64,000 bases of DNA from Phragmites australis (taxonomy: Eukaryota > Streptophyta > Magnoliopsida > Poales > Poaceae): NCBI RefSeq assembly GCF_958298935.1, contig NC_084924.1, forward strand, positions 24,773,819-24,837,818, written 5' to 3'. Position numbers and translations under genes: made by a program. Positions 34,587-46,283 of this stretch are shown one piece after another (within the stretch, counting starts at the first letter, position 1; each line of letters starts with the position of its first letter). Under the pieces are notes generated by a model that saw nothing but the letters and a program-made list of their open reading frames with translations, was not told where the DNA came from and ran no database searches.

Positions 34587-35258
34587 GTGGTCCTTGACCC
34601 TTCGGGTTCCTTAGCAACTGCCCGGGTAGAAGGCGATGATGTGTCAGAGGCACAGCCGAAGGCTTACGCAAGAGAGGTGGTCCATGACCCTCTCGGCCAT
34701 TAGCCGCTACCCGGCTCTGGAGGTATTCTGTCCGGAGCCTGGCGATGGCGCGTCGGAGGTGAAGCTGAGGGCCGGGCGGAAGAGAGGGTCCACGACCACC
34801 TCGGCCCTTAGCCGCTGCCAAGCTCTGGAGGTATTCTATCGAGAGCCTGGCGTGACGCATTGGAGGCGAAGCCGAGGGTCGGGCGGAAGAGAGGGTCCGC
34901 GACACCCTCGGCCCTTAGCCACTGCCAGGCTCTGGAGGTATTCTGTCTGGAGCATCACGATGGCGCGTCGGAGGCGAAGCTGAATGCCGGGCGGAAAAGA
35001 GGATCCATGATCTCCTCAGCCCTTAGTCGCTGCTTAGCTCCGGAGGTGTTCTATCCGGAGCCTGGCGATGGCACAGTGGAGGCGAAGCTGAGGGCCAGGT
35101 GGAAGAGACGGTCCGTGACCCCCTCGGACCTTAGTCGCTGCCCGGCTTCAAAGCTATTCTGTCCGGAGCCTAGCGATGATACGTTAGAGGCAAAGCCGAA
35201 GGCCGGGCGGAAGGAGGGTCCGCGACCCCCTCGGCTCGTAGTCGCTGCCCAGCGTAAG
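34587..35258 (-). repeat. 108-bp tandem repeat array, about 6 copies (element B)
   Basis: The same repeat as at 22925-23875, on the opposite strand. Markers equivalent to GGCCCTTAGCCGCT occur at 34695, 34803, 34910, 35018, 35126 and 35233, spaced 107-108 bp. Open frames on both strands come from the period being a multiple of three. Confidence 0.92.
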
Positions 35259-35261
35259 AGT

Positions 35262-35513
35262 AAATCAGACTATGCGCACTTCAAAAGTAAGAAATACTTG
35301 AAGGAGTCTTCTATCAAACAGATACAACAAGAATAGAATTTAGAAAGATTTCTTGAAGATGCTAAAATGACAAAAGAGAAATTTACTAGGCAAGTCCCTG
35401 GCACCAAAAGCAATCGAGAGATGACAATTTAATTTGGGCAAACTCTTGGTCGCGCCAATCCCGTCATTGATGGCGATTTTGAACCGACATGGATGAGGGT
35501 ATCTGCAGTAGTG
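35262..35513. mobile_element. Possible CACTA terminal fragment
   Basis: The sequence ends TATCTGCAGTAGTG at 35513; inverted, it is CACTACTGCAGATA, a CACTA-like terminus. CCGTCATTGATGGCG and GAACCGACATGG resemble subterminal sequence in CACTA elements. No left end or transposase was found. Confidence 0.45.
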
Positions 35514-35589
35514 TAGAAAATTAGTGTGTGCTATGTCATACATACTCTATATGTATGAGTTAATGTCCGGATTGAAGATAAATTTCTAA

Positions 35590-37154
35590 AAAAGTGAAGT
35601 TTTGGTGATTTGAGGTGATACTGAGATTCTAAATACTTATGCTAGTCTCTTTCATTATCAAATTAGATATTTCCCAATCAAATATCTTGGAGTTCCAGTT
35701 AGCCCTAGTAGCCTGCACATCGTGGATTGGGTTCAAGTCGAAGAGAAAATCCATAAAAAAAACTTGATATTTGCAAAGGTGGTATTTTATCCATTGGAGG
35801 AAGGGTGGTTCTGATTAATGCATGTATTTTCAAATGTTCCAATTTATCTTATGTCCCTGCATTTGTTGCCTAAAATGGTGATTAAGAATATTGACAAGGT
35901 AAGAATAATTTTTTTCTGGCAAGGTGGGGACAAAAAAGTGGTATCATCTAGTTAAATGGGATAGAATCTGCAATCCTAATAAAAAAAGAGGTTTGGTATA
36001 AGAAATTTATCCAAAATGAATTTTTCCCTTCTCTGCAAATGGTGGTGGAAATTACATAAAAAGGAGGGTATGTGGCAACAAATTGTTAGAAAGAAATACA
36101 TTCACTCTTCTATTTTGGCTAATGTGAAACATAAACAATGAGATTCTCCTTGTTGGTATGATCTTCTCAAGGTCAGACATATATATCTTCAAGGTAGAAG
36201 AGTGCTTGTTGGTAATGGTTGGAATACTAGATTTTGGGATGATGCTTGGGTGACTCTCGAACCCTTATGTGATCTTTTTCCACTTTTATATGGAGTCCAT
36301 ACGGATGTTGGCCTTTTGGTGAGCAATGCATTTGATAAAGGCTGGAATCTATCTTTTAGAAGATGGATGAATACTGAGCTTCACTCTCAATGAAGTTTTA
36401 TCAACAACCTTGTTGCTCAGATTACATTGAATGACTCTGACGATTCAGTTTTCTGGTCTTTTGAAAAAAGTGGAGGTTTCACAGTTAAATCCATGTATAA
36501 ATGGTTAATGAGGGGTTTCCCTAACATATCTTTCAAACATATTTGGAAAGCAAAAGTCCCTCTAAAAATTAAGATCTTCCTTTGGTTGTCGAAACAACAT
36601 GCCCTTCTTACTAAAGATAATATGATAAAAAAAAAGTGGACTAGAGATGGTTCTTGTTATTTTTGTACTCAGCAAGAATCTTGTGTCCATTTATTCTTTC
36701 TGAGCCATATTTCCATGTTTGTATGGGTTTGGCTTTATTTCTTAGTGCTGATTGAATTCCAAATTCAATGCATCACTACTACAATTGGATACATTCTTTT
36801 CTACCATAGGGAAAAGTTTCCCATGTGGTCGGTCTTGCAACCATCTGTTGGGCTATCTGGAAAATTGGAAACATAGCTTGCTTTGAGAAAAAACTTATAC
36901 GTGATCCTAGAGAAATTAGATTTCATGGTTGCTCTTTTTCGTAAACTTAGGCATATCTGCTAAAGGACATGGACAAGGAAGAGTTGATGAAAGGCACTCA
37001 AGGTCTATTAACTACTGTGATGAACGTACTTGCTGCCCAGCAGCATCAATCGTCGTACTCGAGGGCCTTACCCATTATCGGTGTGACGATTTGTGAAGCT
37101 TTTGATGATGAGGGTGTTCTAAATACTGCTGCTGACGAAGACTCGAATAATTGA
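35590..37154 (+). pseudogene. LINE (L1-type) ORF2 C-terminal part
   Basis: The end of a non-LTR retrotransposon ORF2 (endonuclease and reverse transcriptase). The first part (35660-35990) reads FPIKYLGVPVSPSS, PLEEGW and KVRIIFFWQGG, the RT thumb and after, in broken frames. At 36010-36390 WWWKLHKKEG, GNGWNTRFWDDAW and PLCDLFPLLY follow. The zf-RVT-like domain (36427-36700) has GGFTVKSMYKWL, IWKAKVPLKIKIFLWL and the Cys-x2-Cys of CYFCTQQE with the later HLFF. A charged tail with MDKEELMKGTQGLL is at 36969-37154. The RT catalytic region is absent, as expected for a 5'-truncated LINE. Several stops break it. Confidence 0.82.
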
Positions 37155-37400
37155 GGTCCTTTTATGCTGTTCTTTTGTGCCTCCTTCTGATGGGTGTACT
37201 AGGATGTTTCGTTTAAACTTTTCTGTTAGTTCAAGCACTAGCTGCTGCATTTTACTTAGCTTTATGTAATGTGTTGATAACGTTTTTGGACTTTCGGTCT
37301 ATCCTTTCTTTATGGCATGTAAGTCTGGACAAACTTTTGTGGTTCCACTGTATGGTAATCGAAATGGGGTTTCCCCATGTTCACAAATATCTACCCTCTA
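37155..37400 (+). other. LINE 3' noncoding tail
   Basis: T-rich sequence after the ORF2 end, with no gene. It resembles LINE 3' ends by position, but no poly-A tail or target duplication was identified. Confidence 0.45.
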
Positions 37401-39180
37401 ATTTGTGTTAATATAGGTACCTATGCTATTCCTAGCACAACAGCAGTTGATAGGTTGTGTGGTTCAACCCTCCAAACCCTGTTTGCGTGGGTTTATGTTT
37501 CAGTTCTCGTCAAAGAGGAGAAGGCAGGGGCAACAGCTATAACTGTTGTAAAATCATGTTGGTAGCGTTAGGATCTTACCCTCTCCATCCCTAGCGATCG
37601 ACATAGCAAATAAACACCCTAGATTTGTTAATAATTAAGCTTAGGTCCTGAGTTTTTATTGTAAGCTCCTTAGACTTTTTAAATGTTAGTTTAGGTCCTA
37701 TTTTTACAGAAAATTCCTTGGATTTTAATAAATTATGTTTTTTGACCTAACCTTTTTGCAGAAAAGCCCTTGTCTAGTAAAACCGTCATAACTTTTTCGT
37801 CGTAGTTCCTTTTTCAGCGATTCTTGCGCTGTTGGTTTCATTTTTCCAAGATCTATCTTTCTAGATAGGTTTTGCCTTGTTGTTCTTTTGTTTCATTCTT
37901 TGTTCTTATTGTGTTGTTTGTGTGATTTGCTGGTAATTGTGCGATTAGTCATCAACGCCCCGGATTAGTTCGAGGAACATCAAGACCAAGAGCTAGAGTA
38001 CACTGAGCAGCAACAAGGAGAAGGGAAGTGTCCTTGATCATCTTGAACCTATGTTTTGAAATGTGTTGTTTTACAAAATTGCATGCAATATCAATTTGAT
38101 GGGTAGTCACCAATGTTAGAGTTTTCCCTAGATCTTCCTTTACATTCCTTGAAGCCTAAGTGGTGGTTGGTATGAGTCTTTGTGTAGATTTGCTTAGACA
38201 TGTTGTCGGGATCTAGAGAAGTGTCATATACTTGACTAACGAACATATAACCATGATGGTTAATATGATGATAAATTTGATAAAGCCACATGGAACCTTA
38301 GGCCTTGAGAAAATAGGTGGTTATGAAGGTGATCATAGATATGTTGTTGGTTTAGTGTTTTCTCAAGTGACCTAAATAAGGACTAGTTCATGGAGCGACA
38401 ACCCAAGAAGATCTGTACAAACATGAGACCGATATGGGTAGGCTTAGCTGATTAATTAGGGTTCTCCCAGTGTTGTGTGGGCCAGATTGGAGTCGTGGAT
38501 GAGGGAAGTTAACTCCTAGATTCCACAAGGCACAAGAGGGGGCATCTGGGTAGGAGTTAGACTCGCGTAATCTTGGCAGTGAAACCTGTAGTGATGGTGA
38601 TACATACTAGGAGGATTCTTTGTAAAGGCTTCATAGTGATCTCCTGGCCACACACCCTAGGTAGTGTGTAATGTGCCTGATCAGGGCAACATGGCGACTT
38701 TAGTCACCTACTTGCAAGTGATAAAATCATGACTCGTGGGAAAGTTGTACACCTCTGCAGAGTGTAAAATCTAATATATTAGCCATGCTCACGGTCATGA
38801 AGACTTGGATCCTCACATGATTTGGTGGTTTTGGTTATGGTTTGTGGTGCTGGTGGTACGAAATGGTTATGGGTTGCAAGGTGGTTAGCTTTGGGTGGTT
38901 GTTATTGGGTCTTTTGGGTTACATTCATTTATAACTGCTTAATGCTTTTGAATCACATTATTATTTCTTTACTTGCATTTATGCAAATATACCATGTGTT
39001 AGCTTATTCTTGTTGTAAGCCTACATTTCATTATTTTCCCACACTTGATGAATACTACATGTACTCACCCTTGCTATCTTCCACAATACATGTGTTGCTC
39101 AGTGGAGTACTTTGAATATTTTCACGATGACAACCCAATGATCTAGGACTGTGTCTTCCAGTCGATGCCTATGGAGTTAC
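37401..39180 (+). repeat. Tekay-like gypsy LTR, partial
   Basis: Plus-strand LTR-type sequence in the order seen in other Tekay LTRs here: GAACATCAAGACCAAGAGCT, a TTGCATGCAATATC segment (38080), the CACCTCTGCAGAGTGTAAA module (38750-38770) with GCTCACGGTCATGA (38785), then TGTACTCACCCTTGC (39060) and a tail at 39150-39180. The LTR start was not located, and integrase sequence of another element begins at about 39181. No gene. Confidence 0.6.
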
Positions 39181-39640
39181 TTGGTCACCAAGGCTTTTGT
39201 CCTAACCATCTACACCAAAGTGCGATTCTTCCTTTCAACCACACCATTCTGCTGAGGAACGCGTGGGGCCAAAAATTGATGTTCAATTCCAAGTTCAAGG
39301 CAGAAAGAATCAAAAAGATATTTCTTAAACTCGATGCCATTATCACTACGAATAGCTTTCAATTCATCAGGGAGTTCCTTGAAAAATATCAAAGCTAAGC
39401 TCCGAAAGTGTGAGAACACTTCATCCTTGCTCACAAGAAAGAACACCCAAGAGTAGCGAGAGTAGTCATAAAAGATGACAAGTACATACCACTTCCCACC
39501 CACCGAATGAACTTGGGTAGGACCAACAAAGTCCATATGGAGAAGTTCTCCTGATCCTTCAGTCATCACCAGATTGATTAGTGTGTGAGAAGTGGCAACC
39601 ATCTTGCCATGCCGACTAGGAGTACAAACCAGGTTCTTCG
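39181..39640 (-). pseudogene. Tork-type copia integrase fragment
   Basis: A 130-codon open frame (39602-39210) reads GELLHMDFVGPTQVHSVGG, YDYSRYSWVFFL, AIRSDNGIEFKK and VPQQNGVVERKNRTLV on the minus strand. These contain the catalytic aspartates and the glutamate-bearing NGVVERKN block of a copia integrase. MVATSHTLINL of the preceding linker lies before. The frame is intact, but neither pol side nor LTR is present. It is wedged between a Tekay-like LTR and a Tat gag. Confidence 0.85.
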
Positions 39641-39759
39641 CAAATTTGTTGCCTTGGCTTCATCCCCGTTGCGGCGCTGGCCTCTATCGGGGCTCTATAC
39701 TGTAAATGTGACTCCACTGTTTGAAGGAATATGTGTGATAGTCCTCCCCCATCTCCTCC
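39641..39759. other. Junction sequence of unknown origin
   Basis: GC-richer sequence between the copia integrase and Tat gag; no feature was recognised. Confidence 0.3.
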
Positions 39760-40713
39760 GGAGGAATTCAATGGAGGCTGTGAAGCCTTTGCACCCAAGC
39801 TCCAGTTGATACGATGGCTCGAGAAGTTCAAGGTGGGTTCGATCCATAAGTATGATGGAAAGCTCAACCCTAATGAATGGTTATAGATCTACACCACTAT
39901 TATTTGAGCTGTTGGCGGTGACAATAGGGTAATGGCTAATTACCTACTCACCACCCTTAATGGACCTATAAGGTCCTAGTTGCTAAACCTACCGCCCAAC
40001 TCAATTTGATCATGAGCCAAGCTGAAGGCTCAGTTCATCGCCAACTTCTAGGGAACGTTCAAGCACCTAGGAATGGAAGATGATCTCCATCAGCTGAACC
40101 AAGGTAAGGATGAGTCTCCTCAGGACTTTATTTGTAGGTTTAGTGATAGGAGCAAGTCGGTTACACTGGGGATAATAAAGGGCCTAAGCCGTGGAGACGA
40201 AAAATGGTGTCCCGTTCATTGGATCAACCAGCATGACTTTGATGAATGTCACGTTATCAAAAAGAAGCTTGATGACAAGCTTAAGGTTGCTATTGCTGAT
40301 TACCATAGCAAACAGACCAAGGCAGATGCCAAAGATGATGAGCCCAAATTTTGTAGAGCCGACTAGAGCATGCCGCACATCTTCAAAGGATCCACCTCAT
40401 ACGAGTCCAAGAGGCAGTACAAGGCAGTCGAAAAAGAGGTCAACCTGGCTCTAACAGGGCCTCCCCGATACCTCAAGTTGTCGGAAGTCCCGATCACCTT
40501 CGATCAAGCTGGCCATCTAGCTACGGTTCCACACCCGGGTCGGTATTCGGTTGTGGTCCAGCCTACTATCCTCAACATCAAAGTCCATAGGACCTAGGTC
40601 GATGGGGGTAGCTCGCTTAATCTCTTCTTCACCAAAACATTAGACAAGACGGGAATCCAAAGGTCAGAGCTCAAGACAGGAGAGAGCCTTTCCATGGTAT
40701 AACTCCAAACTCA
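39760..40713 (+). pseudogene. Tat-lineage (RIRE2-like) gypsy gag-protease fragment
   Basis: Frame segments read EEFNGGCEAFAPKLQLIRW, VGSIHKYDGKLNPNEWL and ANYLLTTLNGPIR of the gag core, then LNQGKDESPQDFICRFSDR (40073-40160). A basic linker with WCPVHWINQHDFDECHVIKKKLDD holds a partial C-x-H knuckle near 40205-40265. The protease part (40430-40710) has the RHPGRYSVVVQPTIL-like stretch and VDGGSSLNLFFTKTLDKTGI with the DGGSS active-site-like motif. Stops are present at about 39884, 40570 and elsewhere. LTR and RT are absent. Confidence 0.78.
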
Positions 40714-41545
40714 TCGACCGTTAGTGCAGTGGCTTTAACACTTTCCGTACTTACTACATGTCGCATATGGGAATGACAAGCCGAATACTTTTGTAGTTGT
40801 GTCCTTTTGGTATGTGACTCGATGGTGTCGTGGGAATAATAGGCTTGTAGGGGTATCCAGTTTGCTCCGGGAGTAGTTCCGGATGACCACCATACCTATC
40901 GGCGCATCATCAAACGGTTGGGACTTATTGGGAAAGGTTGACACGAGTACCCCCTTAAGTGGGCCTGTGTGGACACGTGAGCCGAAAGGTCCTCAAGTCA
41001 TGTAGATAAAGGAGTACCCCACTACAAGGTGTAAAAACAATTTGAATTACCGCACTCTCAGTCGTGAGCATGCTTCTGTCCATTTGCATCGGTCGTAGAG
41101 TTTCCGAATTCGGGGATGTGTGATATGGAATGGTGTGTTGGGGATGTTGGTTATGATTATTTATTACATGAGATGGTTCCAGTTACATTTATGTTTAAAT
41201 TGTTGGTTACAAGGTAGAAATATACTTTTTGTTAAGTGTAGATGCTCACACATAGGTGTCTAGGTTGCTTATGCATATGAATTTACTTAACCTTGTGGTC
41301 TACTCCTTGCTAATGACTTAACTGCATAATCCTTAGAGTCAGGTTATTATATGTACCCATTATGGATTAAGTCTTGTGAGTATCTTTATACTCACGCTGT
41401 TCTTTCAGGTTCAACCAGTGAGGAGAAGCTCGTGTTTGGCTACCTCACGCTCACCGATGTAGGTGGCAGGAATGAGTAGTGAAAACTACTCATGTGACGA
41501 AGCTTTTGGGTGGAGCCTAAGGGCATATGGTGGTACGAATGGCGT
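40714..41545 (+). repeat. Tekay-like LTR fragment, same family as the solo LTR at 42.8 kb
   Basis: This fragment lines up with 44760-45640 of the solo LTR. Shared markers in the same order are GTTTGCTC-GGGAGTAGTTC, TTGGGAAAGGTTG, GGTACCCCCTT, the CTACAAGGTGTA module, GTCGTGAGCATG (41070), GGTCGTAGAGTTTC, and AGCCTAAGGGCATA at the end. Both LTR ends are missing. Confidence 0.7.
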
Positions 41546-42600
41546 CCCGATCTTCACAACATAGGATCATGAACAAGATAACTAGCTTCAAATAACAAAT
41601 GGTTCCAAATTTAAAGATCATAAATGAGCATAAAATCTTACCATATTGCTTGGATGCATATTCTTACCACTTAGTCCCCTTTTATTGAGACTCCCCCTTT
41701 CTCCATTGCCACTATCTCCTTTGATTTGACCTAAGCAAGAGTTTCTCCCCCTTTGTTAATCTTCATATATCTTGCACTTACTACAATCTCCCATATTGTT
41801 CATCTTGCATTCCTTACTTTGGTTGTCAAACTTCTCCCCCTTTATCAACAATCTTCCAAAAAGGACTATATGCACATGTTGAACTTAAAGGAAAAAACAT
41901 TAGAGCACATGGGAGAAAGCTTCACAAATCATGATCCAATTAAAAATAATACCAATTATAATGATACCAATTATATGAATCACACCACAAAAGAATGATA
42001 CAAATTGAAAGCTATAAAAGCATATAGATCATAATTCATGAAACTCACATAACATAGTCTAAATCCTCATATATGTGTGCATACATATGATGAGAAAGAA
42101 ACATATGCATAACTAGACAATATGTCAAGATACAAAGTTTAAGCTATATTATGCATGAAGGTAGCTTAAATGAACAAAGATTTGACAATGATACCAATTT
42201 GAAGCGTTTGAGTATTGCATACCTCCGGGGACATGTTGGTTGCTCTATGAGACTACAAGAGATGCAACTTGAAACACATGTTAGTCTCAAAATCACAACC
42301 TATAGGATATACCCCCCTCCTAAATGTGTGCATACAAGTGTTGAATACTTGTGAGATATATGCACTTGTTATTGATAACAATGGGGGCTTATCCTATAGA
42401 TTGGATCATGGCACATAAAAGATATCAATTGTAAAAATAGTGCCATAAAAAAATCTACAACTAATAACCATGTAGGTTGCTCATGGATAAGAAACAAATA
42501 CAAGTAACCTACTATATAAAAACCTACACTAAATATTGCGATAAATTTAAATAAGCACATGCAATCCTAGACAAGGCAAATGAGCTAGAATCAAAACAAA
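41546..42600 (-). other. Sirevirus 3' noncoding region with several polypurine tracts
   Basis: The plus strand has CTCCCCCTTT three times (41690, 41742, 41826), so the minus strand shows three AAAGGGGGAG purine tracts, a known Sirevirus trait. The rest is AT-rich without genes. It lies on the 3' side of the minus-strand Sirevirus whose gag is at 42601-47273; pol is deleted and the 3' LTR is missing. Confidence 0.6.
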
Positions 42601-42841
42601 ATGCATGAACAAGAATCTAGCTACACTTACCTCTTTTACCTTTGGATAGCGATTTAGGTATGCGATGATCATAATCTTCATCAATGCGCCCATCTTGTAC
42701 ACTTGGCTTCCTTGCTTGAATCTTCACTTCATCTTATAAGTCAAGCCTCCAAATCCCCATAGCCACCTCGAGCTTCATGTCTTCTTTGGAACCCAAACCG
42801 ATTAGGGTCCCTTCATGTTGGTAATGACTTCCTTGGGCACC
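42601..42841 (-). pseudogene. Sirevirus gag-pol linker, 3' side of the solo LTR
   Basis: The minus strand reads WVPKEVITNMKGP next to the solo LTR, continuing the frame that ends RWNQPI on the other side at 45936. This is the 'WVPK-NxKGP' block that follows Sirevirus gag. The rest is degraded. Confidence 0.7.
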
Positions 42842-42846
42842 CAAAT

Positions 42847-45800
42847 TGTCATGTCCTGAAATCCGTAATTGTGTGTTTTAATCCTAAAACATGCAATTTC
42901 AGCTTCATGTTCCAGTTTGGGTCACTGGAGCACCTCACTTTGAATCAATAAGGTGGGAGAAGGAAAAACTAAGAGAAATAAAAGAGCTAGAAGCAAGTCT
43001 GGACTTTCCTCTAGGTAAATAGAGCCCACTTGGGTGGAAAATATCTCTCTATAGGTGGGCAACAACACTCTCTCTCCCCCTAAAAAGCTTGTCCATACGT
43101 ACTACTCACCCACTCCACCAGATAAGGCTTTTTGAGGAAGCAAGTTGGAGTTGGCTGTCTCTCACTCTCTCTCTTAGGCTCCATTTTTCCCCTTTGGATC
43201 CCTACCTCTGGGAGCAAAATCAAGGTACGTATGTGGTACTCACGTGACCACCAGCTCAAGGATTACTCGTTCATCCAATTCGTTTTCAGTTTCCCCGAAG
43301 GAATTCGAGCTGGTTCTGAACTTGTTTGGTGTTCTTTGGGAGAAGCAAGGAAGCAGCAGTTTTTCCTCTCTTCTCTGAGCCACTTTTCGTCGTTTCCTCC
43401 TTCAACTGGCGGTCACCAACCTCAGCAAAGGACCTTGGGTGAGTCTGCTAGGCTCCCATGGCAAGTATGCTCATTTTTGGTTGGATAGACCTTGAATCTG
43501 GAACTAGGGTGGCAAAGTTCTTAAAGTTCTTCAGTCTGGGAACAAATGAGGATTTATGTGGATTTGAGTTAGGAATCATGTTGCTAGGCGGTTGAGCAAA
43601 GTCTACACCCTATACACCCTTCTAGGTATATTTACTTTTGATTTAGAGAGACTCCCAGGTTAGTTTAGCCCAGTTTTTCCCTTCGTAATGGCTGCGGTTC
43701 TAGAGCTACATGAGGCTGATTTACTGTAGCGCCGAGTACTGTTCACCCGAGCACCCGATACTGTTCACCCGAGCACCCAGGTACAGTTCACCCCGAGCAC
43801 CCTCGGATACTGTTCACCGAGCACCCACTGTTCACCCGAGCACCCGAGCACGGTTCATCCCGGGTACCGAGCACTGATCATCCCGGTACCCCGAGCACTG
43901 TAGCAGTGGTCGCAGGGCGGTTATCAGGCTTTCCTGGAAGCTGGTAGTTTGTAAAATTCATAGTTAATTCGTACGAACTCCAAACATCATGAGACCAGTT
44001 GCGTTGGCTTCGTAGGAATATGAACTACATGTTAAAAATGTTGAAACTCATTAAATACATTCTGAGAATTTATCTATTGATTAAATGTGTTTCAGCTTAG
44101 TTAAAGCACAAATAGTCAATGCCATGTTCGAAAGTCGTGAGACCACTGGGAAAACTCTTATTTTGCATAGTGTGATCTGGGAAAAATATTGTCATGTATT
44201 GTGGAGCATATTTTTCTTATATGGTCGCATTTCATACATGCTCATTACATTGCACGCGTTGCTCTCTATAGTGAACGCCGATCCGTCGATCCCGGAGGCC
44301 GTGGGCGATCGTGAGGTGTCCCACCTTTCTGATCCAGGGCAGCAAGGCAAGCATCGTTCATATTGCACCGTGTCTACTTGAAAATTTAATATGTTATCTA
44401 CGCTTATGTATACATTGCATGTGTCGGGTACCGAGTTGGGTAGAACCTATGCCGATGCATTATCCCATTTCGGTCACGTGTCATGTGTTGTTCCTAGGAG
44501 CCTAGTGGTGTCGTCGCGGTCTAATTTTAGTTTGCTATGCTTAGTGGTACTTAGGCTTTCCGGTAGAAGTCGACGACGGCGTCCACTGTTGTCGCGAGCC
44601 TAGGGCTTATTACTTGTTCACACTTATGGTTGTATTGATGATGAGTCGATTTGGTGAGTGGTGAGTTGAGACGAGGTGTGGGCGGTGTTAGGGGTGTCAT
44701 CTGCTCACGAGGAGTCCTCAGGCAGTTCGGGGAGGGAACCCGGACACCGTAGACCGCTTGCACCGGTTAAGCACCGACCGTCGGTGTAGTCGGCTTTAGC
44801 ACTTACCTTACTCACCACATGCTGATATAATGGTAGGCGAGCTGATTACCTTCGCAGACGTGGTCATGTGGGCCTCGTCATAGACGGTGTGAGTCCGGTT
44901 TGAGTCCGGGCTTTTAGCGGTATTAGTTTGCTCGGGGAGTAGTTCTAATACCGTCTCGCCGAGCTATGGTTGATCCACATGGTTGGGCCTGGTTGGGAAA
45001 GGTTGTCACGGGTACCCCCTTGTGTGCATCTTAGCGGGTGGCACAAGCCGTATGGTCCCTGTGTCGTGTGGGTCCAGGAGTATCCCCTGCAGGGTGTATA
45101 ATCAGTTTGAACTGCCGCGCTCTCGGTCATGAGCATCGCTATCGCTTATCTCCACCGAGCGACCATGTTTTGGTCGTAGAGTTTCGATGTGGGTTGTGGC
45201 ATGGTTGGATTGGGTTGGTTTGGTCGGTATGTGGTTGGTGGTTTGGTGGGAATGGTTTGCTTTTATACACTTGGTGTACATATATCTGTTCTGATCAGTT
45301 GGTTGGCAGGGTTTGAGTCGGTGGTTGGTTAAGTCAGTTGCTTACACCTAGAGACTAGGTTGCTTACCGCTTAATGAACTTAAACATGTCTTAATCCTTG
45401 CTACAGCTTCAAATGCATGATCCTTGGAGTCGAGAATATATATACTCATACTGTGTAAGACTTGCTAGTACCTTCGTACTAAGGGGTGCTGCCCTTAAGT
45501 TGCTTTCAGGTTCGCAGGTTGGCGAGGGGGAGGCAGTGTTCGGCTACTTTGTACCTGCCGATCAGGGTGGCGGGCAGGAGTAGCACCTTCTACTCCGAAC
45601 TCCGGCGTTTTTGGTATGGAGCCTAAGGGCATACGGCTCCATACTCTTTTGTTGTATAGGTTTTTCTTCCGCTGCGTAGTTGTTGTTGTTCCTCTTTTGT
45701 TGTAAATTGTGGAAGCAGTTGCGTGTTTAATAATGGTAATCCAGTTTAATTATTTGCTCTCTATTAACTGTGTTGTGATATTTGAGTTTGGGAGGCATGT

Positions 45801-45930
45801 GTTCCGATCCTGGGCACAAAACACGTGCCGGGACTACCGGAATGGTATTCTGGTTAATCGTCAAGGTTATGATTATGAATAATGATCCTCCTGATGATTA
45901 ATTAGAATACTATTTGGACGGTTCCTCACA
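42847..45930 (+). mobile_element. Solo LTR of a Tekay-like gypsy element
   Basis: 3084 bp, starting TGTCATGTCCTGAAAT and ending GGTTCCTCACA. It is flanked on both sides by the identical 5-bp duplication CAAAT (42842-42846 and 45931-45935). The same Sirevirus linker lies on either side, so it is an insertion that later recombined to a single LTR. It holds the short repeat array at 43732-43910, the conserved module (GCAGGGTGTATAATC, 45089; CGGTCATGAGCATC, 45125) and AGCCTAAGGGCATACGG near the end. No internal region is left. Confidence 0.88.
43732..43910 (+). repeat. Short degenerate tandem repeat, ACTGTTCACCCGAGCACC type
   Basis: About eight imperfect units of 18-26 bp with the core CTGTTCACCCGAGCACCC, varying to CGGTTCATCCCGGGTACCGA. 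It lies inside the solo LTR. Confidence 0.85.
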
Positions 45931-45935
45931 CAAAT

Positions 45936-46283
45936 GGGTTGGTTCCACCTCCGATCCTTCTTTCCAACCATGTGTGCAAGCACCTTGCCATTTTCCTTCT
46001 TCTTGAGCTTGTAGTAGTTGCTCTTTATCTTGTTCTTGTAGTTGGACTTGGTGTAGAGGTTGGAGGTCTTGTTGGAGAGGTTTGCCATCTTCTTCTTCTC
46101 CTTAGTCTCTTTCTTCACTTGATTGTATTGGAAGGACTTGTGGCCTTCTTGATGGCATTTGAAGCATGTCACAGTTAACCCCAATGCAAACTTCTTCACC
46201 ATGAAAGCACGGTTATCTTGAGGAGGTTGGACATATCATTTGCCCTTCAATCTCACCAAGTCCTCCTTGAGCTTCTCCACTTC
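45936..46283 (-). pseudogene. Sirevirus gag zinc-knuckle region
   Basis: On the minus strand, a 109-codon frame (46202-45873) holds CFKCHQEGHKSFQY, a zinc knuckle in which the last cysteine is replaced, a lysine-rich basic tail, and KDRRWNQPI, where the solo LTR cuts in. It joins the longer gag frame upstream through a stop near 46225. The part beyond 45936 is LTR sequence. Confidence 0.78.
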
